From contig JAHEMJ010000012.1 of assembly GCA_024643725.1 (NCBI GenBank), forward strand, positions 290,796-354,795: a DNA stretch of 64,000 bases, written 5' to 3'. This document shows positions 31,578-39,114 of this stretch, in pieces (position 1 is the first letter of the stretch; the number at the start of each line of letters is the position of its first letter). The stretch comes from Crocinitomicaceae bacterium (lineage in GTDB: Bacteria; Bacteroidota; Bacteroidia; Flavobacteriales_D; Crocinitomicaceae). A model generated the notes under the pieces. The model saw only the letters and a list, made by a program, of their open reading frames with translations, was not told the DNA's origin and did no database searches. Made by a program: the position numbers and the translations under genes.

Positions 31578-31985
31578 ATGAAATTTGGATTTAGGATACC
31601 ATCATTGAAAAAAAGAATCGCCGCTCGGACATCCATTCCGCGTTTTGTGCGACACAATCTTGGACTCAAAGCACCTCGTGGATTGGGTTGGCTGACGAAT
31701 CCCAAAAAGGCAATGTATAACAAAGTCTATCAGCAAACATCTCGTGGATGCATGCTTCAGTTGGTCTTAATCTTTGGACTACTCAGCTCTGTATGTTTCC
31801 TTTCTGCTTGTGACTTAAAATCGACGGATGATTCGACCTATGAGTATGTGCATCCAACGGTGACAAGAACTGGAAAAGTGCGAAAAGCATATGTTCGTCG
31901 TAAAGTCAGTTATTCGCCAAAAGCGTACAAATCACGTGCTCGTTCACGGTATTATTACCATACGAGGGGGAAGTATAGGAGGTGA
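31578..31985 (+). CDS. small basic protein with internal hydrophobic/Cys segment
   Basis: A 135-aa, very basic protein. The N-terminal half (FGFRIPSLKKRIAARTS, RHNLGLKAPRGLGW, NPKKAMYNKVYQQTSRG) resembles a short conserved region found in many phage and bacterial small proteins of unknown role. A hydrophobic segment follows at about residues 60-80, ending in SVCFLSACDLKS, like a lipobox but internal. The C-terminal tail is rich in Arg, Lys and Tyr. The combination suggests a membrane protein with basic flanks; no function known. Tandem AGTGATC-type repeats begin right at its stop. Confidence 0.5.
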   Translation: MKFGFRIPSLKKRIAARTSIPRFVRHNLGLKAPRGLGWLTNPKKAMYNKVYQQTSRGCMLQLVLIFGLLSSVCFLSACDLKSTDDSTYEYVHPTVTRTGKVRKAYVRRKVSYSPKAYKSRARSRYYYHTRGKYRR

Positions 31986-32004
31986 TCAGTGATCAGTGGC
32001 AGTG
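31983..32004. repeat. short AGTGATC-type tandem repeat
   Basis: About three 6-7-bp units of the type TGATCAG/GGCAG between the convergent 31578-31985 and T9SS genes. The same family occurs at 34190, 36034 and 38054. Confidence 0.55.
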
Positions 32005-32010
32005 CTCGGA

Positions 32011-34152
32011 CTATTGAATCACCACGCGTGTTGGTTGGTTCGCTTGATTTTTCATCGACACAAAGTAGCTTCCTTTTGAAAGTTTCCCAAGGTCGATGTT
32101 CAAGTTTGTTGACGAGATTTGAATCGAAGCGATTTCTTTTCCAAAGGCGTCGACCACTTGGGCCGTTCCGCCCAAACATTCTGCAGGGACAACCATCGTG
32201 AATTGCCCATTAGATGGATTTGGATATACCTCAAGAAGCGTTGCTTCCCATTCTGAAATTCCGGTGTAATCCATGGTGAGGACAAGGGTAATCGTACTGT
32301 CGCAACCGGCCGTGTTTGGAATGATTTGCGTAAAGGTGCCAGATGTAGCGTATTCAATGCCATTTAAGGTATACACGTCAATGCCATTTGCGGTGATGGT
32401 GCTTTGACTCGGTTGATTGACGAAAACCGTCACAGAATCGGTGTTGTAACATCCGTTTCCACTGAATCCAGTTACGCCATACGTAGCCGTTTGCGCGGGT
32501 GTGAATGGTTGTCCGTCCGTTATGTTGTTATTCCAAATGTATGTTATTCCGCCACTTCCGCTTAACGTTACTGAATTTCCTGCGCAAATCGTTTGATCGG
32601 TTCCTGCAGAAATATCCGGTAAGTTTCCAACGGTTAAAATCAAGGTGTCCGTTCCGTAACAACCGTCGTTGCTCATTCCAGTGACGATGTACGTTCCACC
32701 AGTTGTTGGATAGAATGGAACACCGTCTAAAATGCCATTGTTCCATTGTGGATTGAATCCACCAACGGCTGTAAAGACGACGGACTGACCTGTACAAATG
32801 CTAACGTCATTTCCGGCAACAACATTCGGAACTGGATTGGCAACTACTTCGACCGTGTCACTGTTGACACAGCCAGCAGGACTTTCACCCGTTACAATGT
32901 ATGTTTGCGTACTGAAAGCTGGAAAAGGAACGGCGTCTTGCACACCATTGTTCCATGTGTAATTAAGTCCACCGCTGGCAGCCAAGGTCACGATTCCACC
33001 CGCACAAACGACGGTGTCGTTTCCAGCAGAAATTTGTGGCAAGGCAAGGGTATTGATCAATAAGGTATCTGAATCGGAACAGGTTCCATTGGTTCCTGTC
33101 ACGATGTACGTTCCACTTTGGTTGACCGCAAACGGAACATTGTTGCTGATGGAATTATTCCACGTGTACGTTTGTGCACCAGTGGCAACTAAGGTCACCG
33201 AATCTCCCGGACAAACGGAAACATCTTGTCCAGCGTTTACCACTAATTGTCCCAACGTCACATTGGTTTCATCCCAAGCGGAACAGCCATTGGCGTCGAA
33301 TCCTGAAACGAGGTAGGTTCCATTCGTTGTCGGTGTGAATGGAACATTATTCGTGATGTTTTGATTCCAGAAATAGTTGACAGCACCAGCGCCGGATAAG
33401 GTCACACTTTGATTGTTGCAACTCACTAGGTCAGGACCTGCAGTTACCGTTGTTAAGGTATTGCTGCTCGTGAAGAGGTCGTGAATTTCACATGGATTCA
33501 AGGCGCGATTCCAGATGCCCACATCGTCGATTTTTCCATTGAAATAATTTCCTCCGACTCCGCGTCCCACGTAAAGTGGCATGTTCGCACTTGTCACCCC
33601 TGTAGTATACGTGAAAGTTCCGGTGCCTATGAGGACGTTATCCTGGTATAATTTCATTGTCCCTGCATTGTAAACACAGACGATGTGCGTCCAAACATTT
33701 GTTGTGGTCGTTGCTGGAACCCAAATCCAAGCGGACTGTTGTTTGTTGGTTCCGTATTGCATATTTGTTGGACCAGCTTGGAAAATCCAGATGAAATTTC
33801 CTGCGGCATTTGTTGCATTCATGATGATGACACCGGTTGTTGACGTCACATTTCGATTAAACCAAAAAGAATAGGTGAAATTGGATGTAGGTCCAAAGGT
33901 GAAATTCGGCGTGTTGTTGATTAAGTTCTGTGTACTTCCATTGAAGGAATAAGCCGCATTGGCTGTCCCAAAACGATCCGTGGTCAAGACCGCACCATTG
34001 TTCGTTAGATTCGCCGCGTTCGCACTCACGTCGTTTGGATTTCCGTTAAACGGATAATAGCCAAGCAAACCATATTGTGGGACATAACTTGGTACTTGAG
34101 CGAAAAGGCCAAAACTAAACATGAAGCAGATGGAAAGTAGTCGTAATTTCAT
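32011..34152 (-). CDS. T9SS-sorted surface protein with LamG and repeat domains
   Basis: A 713-aa secreted protein. Residues 1-18 are a signal peptide. Residues about 25-230 form a concanavalin A/laminin-G-like domain (YYPFNGNPNDVSANAANLT, FTYSFWFNR, IDDVGIWNRALNPCEIHDLF). Then come five Ig-like repeats of roughly 75 residues, each with a core like CAGNSVTLSGSGGITYIWNN and DTLILTV (about residues 235-600). The last about 75 residues are a type A sorting domain of the type IX secretion system (VYPNPSNGQFTMVVP, LSKGSYFVSM). It should cross the outer membrane by T9SS and be anchored or released; adhesion is a likely role. Confidence 0.9.
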   Translation of the reverse strand: MKLRLLSICFMFSFGLFAQVPSYVPQYGLLGYYPFNGNPNDVSANAANLTNNGAVLTTDRFGTANAAYSFNGSTQNLINNTPNFTFGPTSNFTYSFWFNRNVTSTTGVIIMNATNAAGNFIWIFQAGPTNMQYGTNKQQSAWIWVPATTTTNVWTHIVCVYNAGTMKLYQDNVLIGTGTFTYTTGVTSANMPLYVGRGVGGNYFNGKIDDVGIWNRALNPCEIHDLFTSSNTLTTVTAGPDLVSCNNQSVTLSGAGAVNYFWNQNITNNVPFTPTTNGTYLVSGFDANGCSAWDETNVTLGQLVVNAGQDVSVCPGDSVTLVATGAQTYTWNNSISNNVPFAVNQSGTYIVTGTNGTCSDSDTLLINTLALPQISAGNDTVVCAGGIVTLAASGGLNYTWNNGVQDAVPFPAFSTQTYIVTGESPAGCVNSDTVEVVANPVPNVVAGNDVSICTGQSVVFTAVGGFNPQWNNGILDGVPFYPTTGGTYIVTGMSNDGCYGTDTLILTVGNLPDISAGTDQTICAGNSVTLSGSGGITYIWNNNITDGQPFTPAQTATYGVTGFSGNGCYNTDSVTVFVNQPSQSTITANGIDVYTLNGIEYATSGTFTQIIPNTAGCDSTITLVLTMDYTGISEWEATLLEVYPNPSNGQFTMVVPAECLGGTAQVVDAFGKEIASIQISSTNLNIDLGKLSKGSYFVSMKNQANQPTRVVIQ

Positions 34153-34167
34153 GAATGGTTGTTTTCA

Positions 34168-34175
34168 CGAAGGTA
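34168..34175 (-). promoter_or_regulatory. promoter box of the T9SS protein gene
   Basis: TACCTTCG on the minus strand (TAnnTTYG type), about 16 nt upstream of the ATG at 34152. Confidence 0.35.
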
Positions 34176-34189
34176 AGAACTATTTTTTA

Positions 34190-34248
34190 GTGAACAGTGA
34201 ACAGTGATCAGTGCACAGTGATAAGTGATCAGTTCTCAGTGAACAGTG
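34190..34248. repeat. AGTGAACAGTGATC-type tandem repeat
   Basis: About eight degenerate 7-bp units (cagtgaa, cagtgat, cagtgca, cagttct) in the divergent gap between the T9SS gene and the first 34-kb paralogue. Unit length and the lack of spacers exclude a CRISPR array. Confidence 0.7.
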
Positions 34249-34306
34249 CCGTAAATTGATATATGCGCAAATCGCAAATGGATTTTACTTTATGGCGAAA
34301 ATCAGT

Positions 34307-34337
34307 TTTGCTTTGGTGATTGACGCAGGTATTTTTG
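34307..34337 (+). promoter_or_regulatory. full-consensus Bacteroidota promoter
   Basis: TTTG (34307-34310), a 19-bp spacer, then TATTTTTG (34330-34337): a perfect match in both boxes and spacing to TTTG-N19-TAnnTTTG. Predicted start of transcription near 34341-34345, some 15 nt before the ATG at 34359. Confidence 0.65.
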
Positions 34338-34358
34338 TAGTGTTAAAGATTTAATGCC

Positions 34359-34772
34359 ATGAAAAAATTGACCCTTCTGTTTCTCTTCTTTTTTCCGTTT
34401 TTCTGCGTTTTTTCTCAAACTGTGGAAGATTCAACAACAATAATGGGGCAACACATTCGCATGAAAGATGGAAGGATTTATTACGTAAAGAAACCAGTGC
34501 TTCTGTGTGATTCCACGGCTATTTTTATGATAAAAAACTCAAATGTCATTCGAACGGAAAAAATGAACGACTTGGATGCCATTAGTAAAAATTGCTCACC
34601 TAGATGGATCACGAAAGACAAATTCTACTTCATTGGAACAGGACCAGTTTTTGGATATATTCTTGGTTTAAACGTGTTCTTCCCACCAGGGATGGGTTTT
34701 TTCATATATAATGACCTAATCATCCGTAATAGAATTAAAAAAATGTATAAACATGCGAGAAATGTTATTTAG
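34359..34772 (+). CDS. small exported membrane protein, paralogue 1
   Basis: A 137-aa product with a signal peptide (MKKLTLLFLFFFPFFCVFSQ), a short soluble region (IRMKDGRIYYVKKPVLLCDS, EKMNDLDAISKNCSPRW) and one or two hydrophobic segments near residues 100-125. It shares with the next two genes the sequence of ideas IYYVKKPVLLCDST / IQVKHPVFIMDST / VVKHPVFIVDST and the xxxISKxC motif, and so belongs to a tandem family. Function unknown. The 3' end overlaps the next gene by 20 nt. It lies behind a full-consensus promoter. Confidence 0.55.
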   Translation: MKKLTLLFLFFFPFFCVFSQTVEDSTTIMGQHIRMKDGRIYYVKKPVLLCDSTAIFMIKNSNVIRTEKMNDLDAISKNCSPRWITKDKFYFIGTGPVFGYILGLNVFFPPGMGFFIYNDLIIRNRIKKMYKHARNVI

Positions 34773-35397
34773 TCATAGAAGTCAGTCGGGATGTCAACTC
34801 CTAATTGATCTTGGGAAAAGAGGATTTTTTCTGTTGTTTATTTTCTTTTTGTCAGGAGTAAAAGCGCAATCTGATTGGCGTTACAAGCCTTATGTGATCG
34901 TGAATGACACGATGATTATTCAGGTGAAGCATCCAGTGTTTATTATGGATTCTACGCTGTATATCCGTAGTAAAGAAGGAAAGCAAGTGATGACCTTTCC
35001 GTCGAAGGACGTCAATTACATCAGTAAACGTTGTTTCTATGACCGCCTGGGTGAAGGACAAAAAAATCGTTTAGCAAATTCCAGTGGTACTAGCGCATAT
35101 ATCGCGGGAACTTTGTTATTAACTGGTTCCATTTTCTTGGGAATTGGAATTGATGACCTTCTTTATTACTTGCAAACTCCCGGCGCTCAGTCTTTTTACG
35201 GTTCTAGTTTATTCACGGGTTTCATAATGGTTGTTCCAGCCGCATTGATGATTCGTTCCATGATCATTAAAAAGCTTCGAACGCGCATGATCATTGAGTC
35301 CAAAGGGATTCGTTTGACGCAAAATATAGGAAACGAAAATCCAATGAATGGCTTTGGTTTGAGTGCGACCAAAGATGTAATCGTTACCTTTGGCTAG
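34753..35397 (+). CDS. small exported membrane protein, paralogue 2
   Basis: A 214-aa member of the same tandem family. After an N-terminal extension and hydrophobic segment (FFLLFIFFLSGVKAQ) comes the soluble module (YKPYVIVNDTMIIQVKHPVF, VMTFPSKDVNYISKRCFYDR), then two membrane segments around residues 110-170 and the tail IESKGIRLTQNIGNEN. The start at 34753 overlaps paralogue 1; a later in-frame start closer to the hydrophobic segment cannot be ruled out. The near-identity of GIRLTQ..GNEN with paralogue 3 indicates a recent duplication. Confidence 0.55.
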   Translation: MREMLFSHRSQSGCQLLIDLGKRGFFLLFIFFLSGVKAQSDWRYKPYVIVNDTMIIQVKHPVFIMDSTLYIRSKEGKQVMTFPSKDVNYISKRCFYDRLGEGQKNRLANSSGTSAYIAGTLLLTGSIFLGIGIDDLLYYLQTPGAQSFYGSSLFTGFIMVVPAALMIRSMIIKKLRTRMIIESKGIRLTQNIGNENPMNGFGLSATKDVIVTFG

Positions 35398-35455
35398 CGT
35401 TCTTCACATGATTCAAACTCCTTTTAAACAGAAGTTTAACTTATAACAGGGCAAT

Positions 35456-36052
35456 ATGAAGTCAATATTGGTTTTTCTATCTTTTTTGTTTGTCACTGTG
35501 CTTCACGCACAAGCAGATTTATCATCCAAGCCACATGTCATCGTGAATGATACCTTGATCATTGTGGTTAAGCATCCCGTGTTTATCGTGGATTCTACTT
35601 TGTATGTCCGATCAGCAGAGACGAATAAGGTATTGACTTTTTCCACGAAGGATGTGAATTTTATAAGCGAGAATTGTTTCTATCATCGATTGTCAGAAGG
35701 ACAAAAAAACCACCTAACAAAGTCAAATGCTGCCAAAGCATTTGTAACAGTAGTCCTTTTATCATCAAGTGTCGTTTTTACATCGATAGGGATTGTCTAC
35801 CTCGAGTTGGCCTCCATTTTCCAGGTTGTGAAATACTTCTATACGCCCATTTTTTTAATCGCTGGCGTTGGTTGTGCGATTCCTGCTGCTCTTTTAATTC
35901 GTTCCATGATTATTCATAAACGAATGTCGCGCATGTACAAGGAGTCCAAAGGGATTCGTTTGACGCAAAGTCCTGGAAACGAAAATAACATGGAAAGTGT
36001 TGATTTGAGTGCTCATTACGTCCGCCGCGGCGGAGTGCTCAGTGCTCAGTGA
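35456..36052 (+). CDS. small exported membrane protein, paralogue 3
   Basis: A 198-aa protein with a signal peptide (MKSILVFLSFLFVTVLHAQ), the soluble module (KPHVIVNDTLIIVVKHPVF, VLTFSTKDVNFISENCFYHR), two membrane segments and ESKGIRLTQSPGNENN. It is clearly homologous to the upstream gene. The last seven or so residues (GGVLSAQ) are encoded by the AGTGCTC-type tandem repeat that also forms its stop codon, so the repeat has reshaped the C-terminus. No function known. Confidence 0.58.
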   Translation: MKSILVFLSFLFVTVLHAQADLSSKPHVIVNDTLIIVVKHPVFIVDSTLYVRSAETNKVLTFSTKDVNFISENCFYHRLSEGQKNHLTKSNAAKAFVTVVLLSSSVVFTSIGIVYLELASIFQVVKYFYTPIFLIAGVGCAIPAALLIRSMIIHKRMSRMYKESKGIRLTQSPGNENNMESVDLSAHYVRRGGVLSAQ

Positions 36053-36066
36053 TTTGCTGTGGCAGT
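36034..36066. repeat. AGTGCTC-type tandem repeat overlapping a gene end
   Basis: Units agtgctc, agtgctc, agtgatt and ggcagtg; the first ones encode the C-terminus and stop of paralogue 3. Confidence 0.55.
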
Positions 36067-36070
36067 GTAA

Positions 36071-36113
36071 ACTTTTTGTCTGATTATTCGGACTTGATCC
36101 AAAATCCAGCGTT
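36071..36113. repeat. 43-bp direct repeat, copy 1
   Basis: From ACTTTTTGTCTG to ATCCAGCGTT; identical in all 43 positions to the copy at 36747-36789. Confidence 0.85.
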
Positions 36114-36136
36114 ATACAAAGAAGAATCGGGATTCG

Positions 36137-36620
36137 AATTTCTTTCTTCGAAGTGAAACTTCATTCACAAGATTCCATCTCCGCGCATGAAAAGATGTAA
36201 CGCGAACCCTCACGACTAAGTTGTGTTAAAATTTTTGGCTGTCTGAGCAACCTTCGAGAAATCTATTTTTTCTCTCCCTCTTTTTGGCTTGATCCAAAAA
36301 GTTCGCAAAAAGATCAAGACTCCGAATTCGATTCCCTTTGCAGACCTTACTCTGAAGGATCATTCCTCACTTCAAGCAAAGGGTTTTCTGCGGATTTTGT
36401 CACACGATGCTTGGCGCATGAGCTTTCAGCTATGCTGAGCATTCGCGTGTGACAATGCTCCTTGAAAAACTTCGAATTCTATGTCGGTCCAAATTCTATT
36501 TTGAATTTCTTTTTTCGAAGTGAAAATAACATTCATTTACAAGATTACTTTCCCGCGCATGAAAAGATGTAACGGGAACCCTCACAACGAAGTTGCGTGA
36601 AAATTTCTGGCTGTTTGAGC
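36137..36620. repeat. non-coding block with about 110-bp imperfect repeats
   Basis: Two imperfect copies, about 36137-36248 and 36503-36620, both containing CCGCGCATGAAAAGATGTAA and GAACCCTCAC followed by AAATTT..TGGCTGT. Between them lies an inverted repeat CTTTTTGG..CCAAAAAG at 36280-36301. I see no convincing protein-coding frame in 36061-36870. Confidence 0.65.
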
Positions 36621-36701
36621 CGAGGCACGAGGCGAGTTTCAGAAATTTTAGCAACGAGGACAATGAGGGTCGTTAGATCTTTTAAGCGCTAGACCTTTTT
36701 G

Positions 36702-36730
36702 TTACTTTTTGGGGCAATGCCAAAAAGTAA
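36702..36730. repeat. 11-bp perfect hairpin
   Basis: TTACTTTTTGG (36702-36712) pairs with CCAAAAAGTAA (36720-36730) around a 7-nt loop. It lies inside the repeat-rich gap; it lacks a following T-tract on the plus strand. Confidence 0.6.
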
Positions 36731-36746
36731 ATTATCTTCTTAACCC

Positions 36747-36789
36747 ACTTTTTGTCTGATTATTCGGACTTGATCCAAAATCCAGCGTT
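36747..36789. repeat. 43-bp direct repeat, copy 2
   Basis: Perfect copy of 36071-36113. The two copies bound a 676-bp repeat unit. Confidence 0.85.
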
Positions 36790-36870
36790 GAATAGCTACA
36801 ATCTTCATAATCCCCCATTTGTTGGCTTGATTCCATTAATCCGTACTTTAGCGACCAAAGACCAAGCACT

Positions 36871-37437
36871 ATGATTGTCCGATATTTTCCTTCAAGCTCT
36901 TTTCATCCTGCCACTTGGGCAAAAGGAACAACAACCGAATTAGTCAAATTTCCACTGGAAAGTGATTTTCTGAAACGCGATTTTATTTTCCGCGTGAGCA
37001 CGGCAACAGTCGAAGCGGAGGAAAGTACCTTCTCTGATTTTTCAGGATTAACGCGCATTTTGATGGTATTGGAAGGTTCGCTTACCTTGATTCACAAGGG
37101 ACGCTATCAAAAACAATTAGAAGCATACGAACAGGACACATTTGATGGATCTTGGTCGACCCGCAGCATTGGAAAAGTGCGAGATTTCAACGTGATGTTC
37201 AATGAAAACGCTTCCGCCACCTTGCGGGCATTTTCCCTACAGTCGAATCAAAGCGAGGACATTTCTCTTTCCCAAAAAAGGGTGGTGTTCTTTGTGCATA
37301 CCGGAAAATTTCGTTGTGGTGAGCACATCCTAGAAACAGGATCCATATTGGACATCGAAGAAATGGAACGGTCATCCATCACCTTAACTTGTATTGAATC
37401 CGGAGCGATCCTTTGCAGTGAAGTAGAAGTTTTCTAA
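36871..37437 (+). CDS. HutD/Ves family protein
   Basis: A 188-aa cupin-type protein of the HutD/Ves family. Motifs: WAKGTTTELVKFP near residues 15-27 (the family GGxTREI-like segment), FIFRVSTATVEAEESTFSDF around 40-60 and GLTRILMVLEGSLTLIH after it, then DVQ-like sheet region FDGSWSTRSIGKVRDFNVMF. HutD is linked with histidine utilisation in proteobacteria and Ves with cold or stress responses; no hut genes are present here. It follows the repeat-rich gap and precedes the 190-aa membrane-anchored gene by 20 nt. Confidence 0.78.
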   Translation: MIVRYFPSSSFHPATWAKGTTTELVKFPLESDFLKRDFIFRVSTATVEAEESTFSDFSGLTRILMVLEGSLTLIHKGRYQKQLEAYEQDTFDGSWSTRSIGKVRDFNVMFNENASATLRAFSLQSNQSEDISLSQKRVVFFVHTGKFRCGEHILETGSILDIEEMERSSITLTCIESGAILCSEVEVF

Positions 37438-37457
37438 ATTCGATTGAATTTTACACC

Positions 37458-38030
37458 ATGAACAAAAAAATAAGTTTAGAGCGCATATTGATTGTGTGCG
37501 CAGTTGTGCTCGGAGTTGTCGCAATCGCCTACATGATGATGGGCAGACGAAGTCAAGTGATCGGAAAAGAAGACGGGACCAGTGATTCCTTGCGCATGGA
37601 ACTCATGAAAGCGCGTCAAGAAGCACGTGCAGCAGAGGAGAAAAATCGACAGGTGAATATGACACCGCCGATGAGTGAAGAAGAACGAAAAGAAAAATTG
37701 CAACAGGAGCTCATGAAAATGGAAATGGAGCATCCGCTTGATTATTTGAGCATTGATTACGACCATACGTACCGTTGGTTTGCAGGAAAAGAGGAGTACA
37801 GTGGATACATCTACAACAACGCATCCATGGCGACCTTTATGAATTTTGTCGTGCGGGTGACTTTCCTTTCCAAAACGCATACAGCCATTGACACGAAACT
37901 ATTTACCGTGTACGAATATTGTGCGCCGAACAGTAAATGTCCGTTTAAAATTCAAACCGAAGCACCATCCGGATACACGTATCACCAGGTGGAATTAATC
38001 CGCGCGAGCTATTATCAGGGAGAAGAGTAG
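37458..38030 (+). CDS. membrane-anchored protein of unknown function
   Basis: A 190-aa product with one N-terminal membrane anchor (residues about 10-28), a charged coiled-coil-like region (LRMELMKARQEARAAEEKNR, EERKEKLQQELMKMEMEH, about 47-95), and a globular C-terminal domain with strand pattern (HTYRWFAGKEEYSGYIYNN, NFVVRVTFLSKTHTAIDTK) and a C..NSKC pair. The arrangement suggests a periplasmic domain on a coiled stalk. No family recognised. Confidence 0.5.
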   Translation: MNKKISLERILIVCAVVLGVVAIAYMMMGRRSQVIGKEDGTSDSLRMELMKARQEARAAEEKNRQVNMTPPMSEEERKEKLQQELMKMEMEHPLDYLSIDYDHTYRWFAGKEEYSGYIYNNASMATFMNFVVRVTFLSKTHTAIDTKLFTVYEYCAPNSKCPFKIQTEAPSGYTYHQVELIRASYYQGEE

Positions 38031-38053
38031 GGAGCGCACCATTCGTAGTGAAT

Positions 38054-38102
38054 ACACTCCATCACTAGGCACTGTACACTAGGCACTAGTCACTAGTCAC
38101 TC
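38054..38102. repeat. CACTAGT-type tandem repeat
   Basis: Units actaggc, actgtac, actaggc, actagtc, actagtc and actccgc: the same 7-bp repeat family in the opposite orientation, filling the convergent gap between the 190-aa gene and the DnaJ-KTSC gene. Confidence 0.6.
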
Positions 38103-38117
38103 CGCCTCGTCGGAACA

Positions 38118-38564
38118 CTATTCCTCCGTTGCCTTCTTAGATTTTCGGTACAAGAAGCTATCGTAAATGAATCGTTTAGCGAAGCGCACTTGTTTATCGG
38201 AATTGATCAGTTTTTTGTAGACATTCGCATTCACCCCAAAATACTCGTAGGTGGAACCATCGGTAAAGGTAATTTCCAACAGTAGTCCTTTGTGCTTGTA
38301 GTCCGCGATGCCACATTCGTTGATTGTTGCTTGGTATTCGGCTAAATTCGCCTCGCGGGTTTCTGGCGCAATGCTCACCAAGAAATGGTATCCATCAGTT
38401 ACTTGTCGACCCATCACCGCTGCTTCTTCCTTTAAAGGATCTCCATCTTGAAATTTATCGGGATGCCATTGTTTCACCAATTTGCGGTAAGTCAATTTCA
38501 ATTCAGCAAGATCGATTTGATTTTCAATCTGAAATAATTTCTTGTATTCGTTGATGCGTTTCAT
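38118..38564 (-). CDS. DnaJ-domain protein with C-terminal KTSC-like domain
   Basis: A 148-aa protein. Residues about 1-60 form a J-domain (YKKLFQIENQIDLAELKLTY, with the HPD signature in KQWHPDKFQDG), which would stimulate a DnaK ATPase. Residues about 90-140 resemble the KTSC fold (EITFTDGSTYEYFGVNANVY, KQVRFAKRFIYDSFLYR), a small beta-rich domain often near nucleic-acid enzymes. J-domain plus KTSC proteins are recurrent in Bacteroidota, role unknown. It is the last gene on the left of the accessory region and may be independent of it. Confidence 0.72.
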   Translation of the reverse strand: MKRINEYKKLFQIENQIDLAELKLTYRKLVKQWHPDKFQDGDPLKEEAAVMGRQVTDGYHFLVSIAPETREANLAEYQATINECGIADYKHKGLLLEITFTDGSTYEYFGVNANVYKKLINSDKQVRFAKRFIYDSFLYRKSKKATEE

Positions 38565-38806
38565 AAGTCAAGGGTATCGAACTGAAACGATGTCCGAATC
38601 AGTCATTTTGTTTTCAAGGCGCGAAGATAGTCATACCTTTTGAGCTGTACTAGTTTTTTATGAATGAGCGTCCGAGAAGGGATGAAAATGGTGCTGCATT
38701 TGAGATGTTGTAACGCGAGAAGTGCAGCAAAAAAAGTGAAGCGGAATAAACGTTGAATCATTCAACAACTTTGTTCCTCATTGGTCCATTTTCCTGAATC
38801 GAGCTC

Positions 38807-39010
38807 TTATGCATAGACTTTTATTGTGAAGCCATTTTTAGTTGCGTTGACGACGTTTAGTTGAACCAATAAATCGTGTTCCTTGTTTCTAACAACTGTT
38901 TCTAATACATTTTGTAAATAATTTTTTTCGTTCACCGGTTGGTTTTTCTTCTCTTCAATTACCTCATCGGTTATTGGCACTCTAAAATCATCGCTTTGAA
39001 GATTTTTCAT
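38807..39010 (-). CDS. 67-aa small protein
   Basis: A short open frame beginning MKNLQSDDFRVPITDEVIEE, acidic in its N-terminal half, then a hydrophobic strand pattern (DLLVQLNVVNATKNGFTIKV). The spacing to neighbours, good ATG and amphipathic pattern support a real gene, but there is no recognised family. Confidence 0.4.
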   Translation of the reverse strand: MKNLQSDDFRVPITDEVIEEKKNQPVNEKNYLQNVLETVVRNKEHDLLVQLNVVNATKNGFTIKVYA

Positions 39011-39114
39011 AGTTTCATAATTCTATTCAACATCGATAATAAAAGTAGAGAATAATCAATTAGGAAATAGAAATCGCATTATTGGCAAGGATTTTTTTTG
39101 ATAAACATTCACCC

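Noticed and set aside
32746..33316. Rightward open frames inside the T9SS surface protein gene
   Set aside because: They overlap the repeated Ig-like region antisense, and their repetitive composition follows from it.
34190..34248. Tandem repeat array as a possible CRISPR
   Set aside because: Units are about 7 bp, contiguous and degenerate, without unique spacers; no cas genes are in the window.
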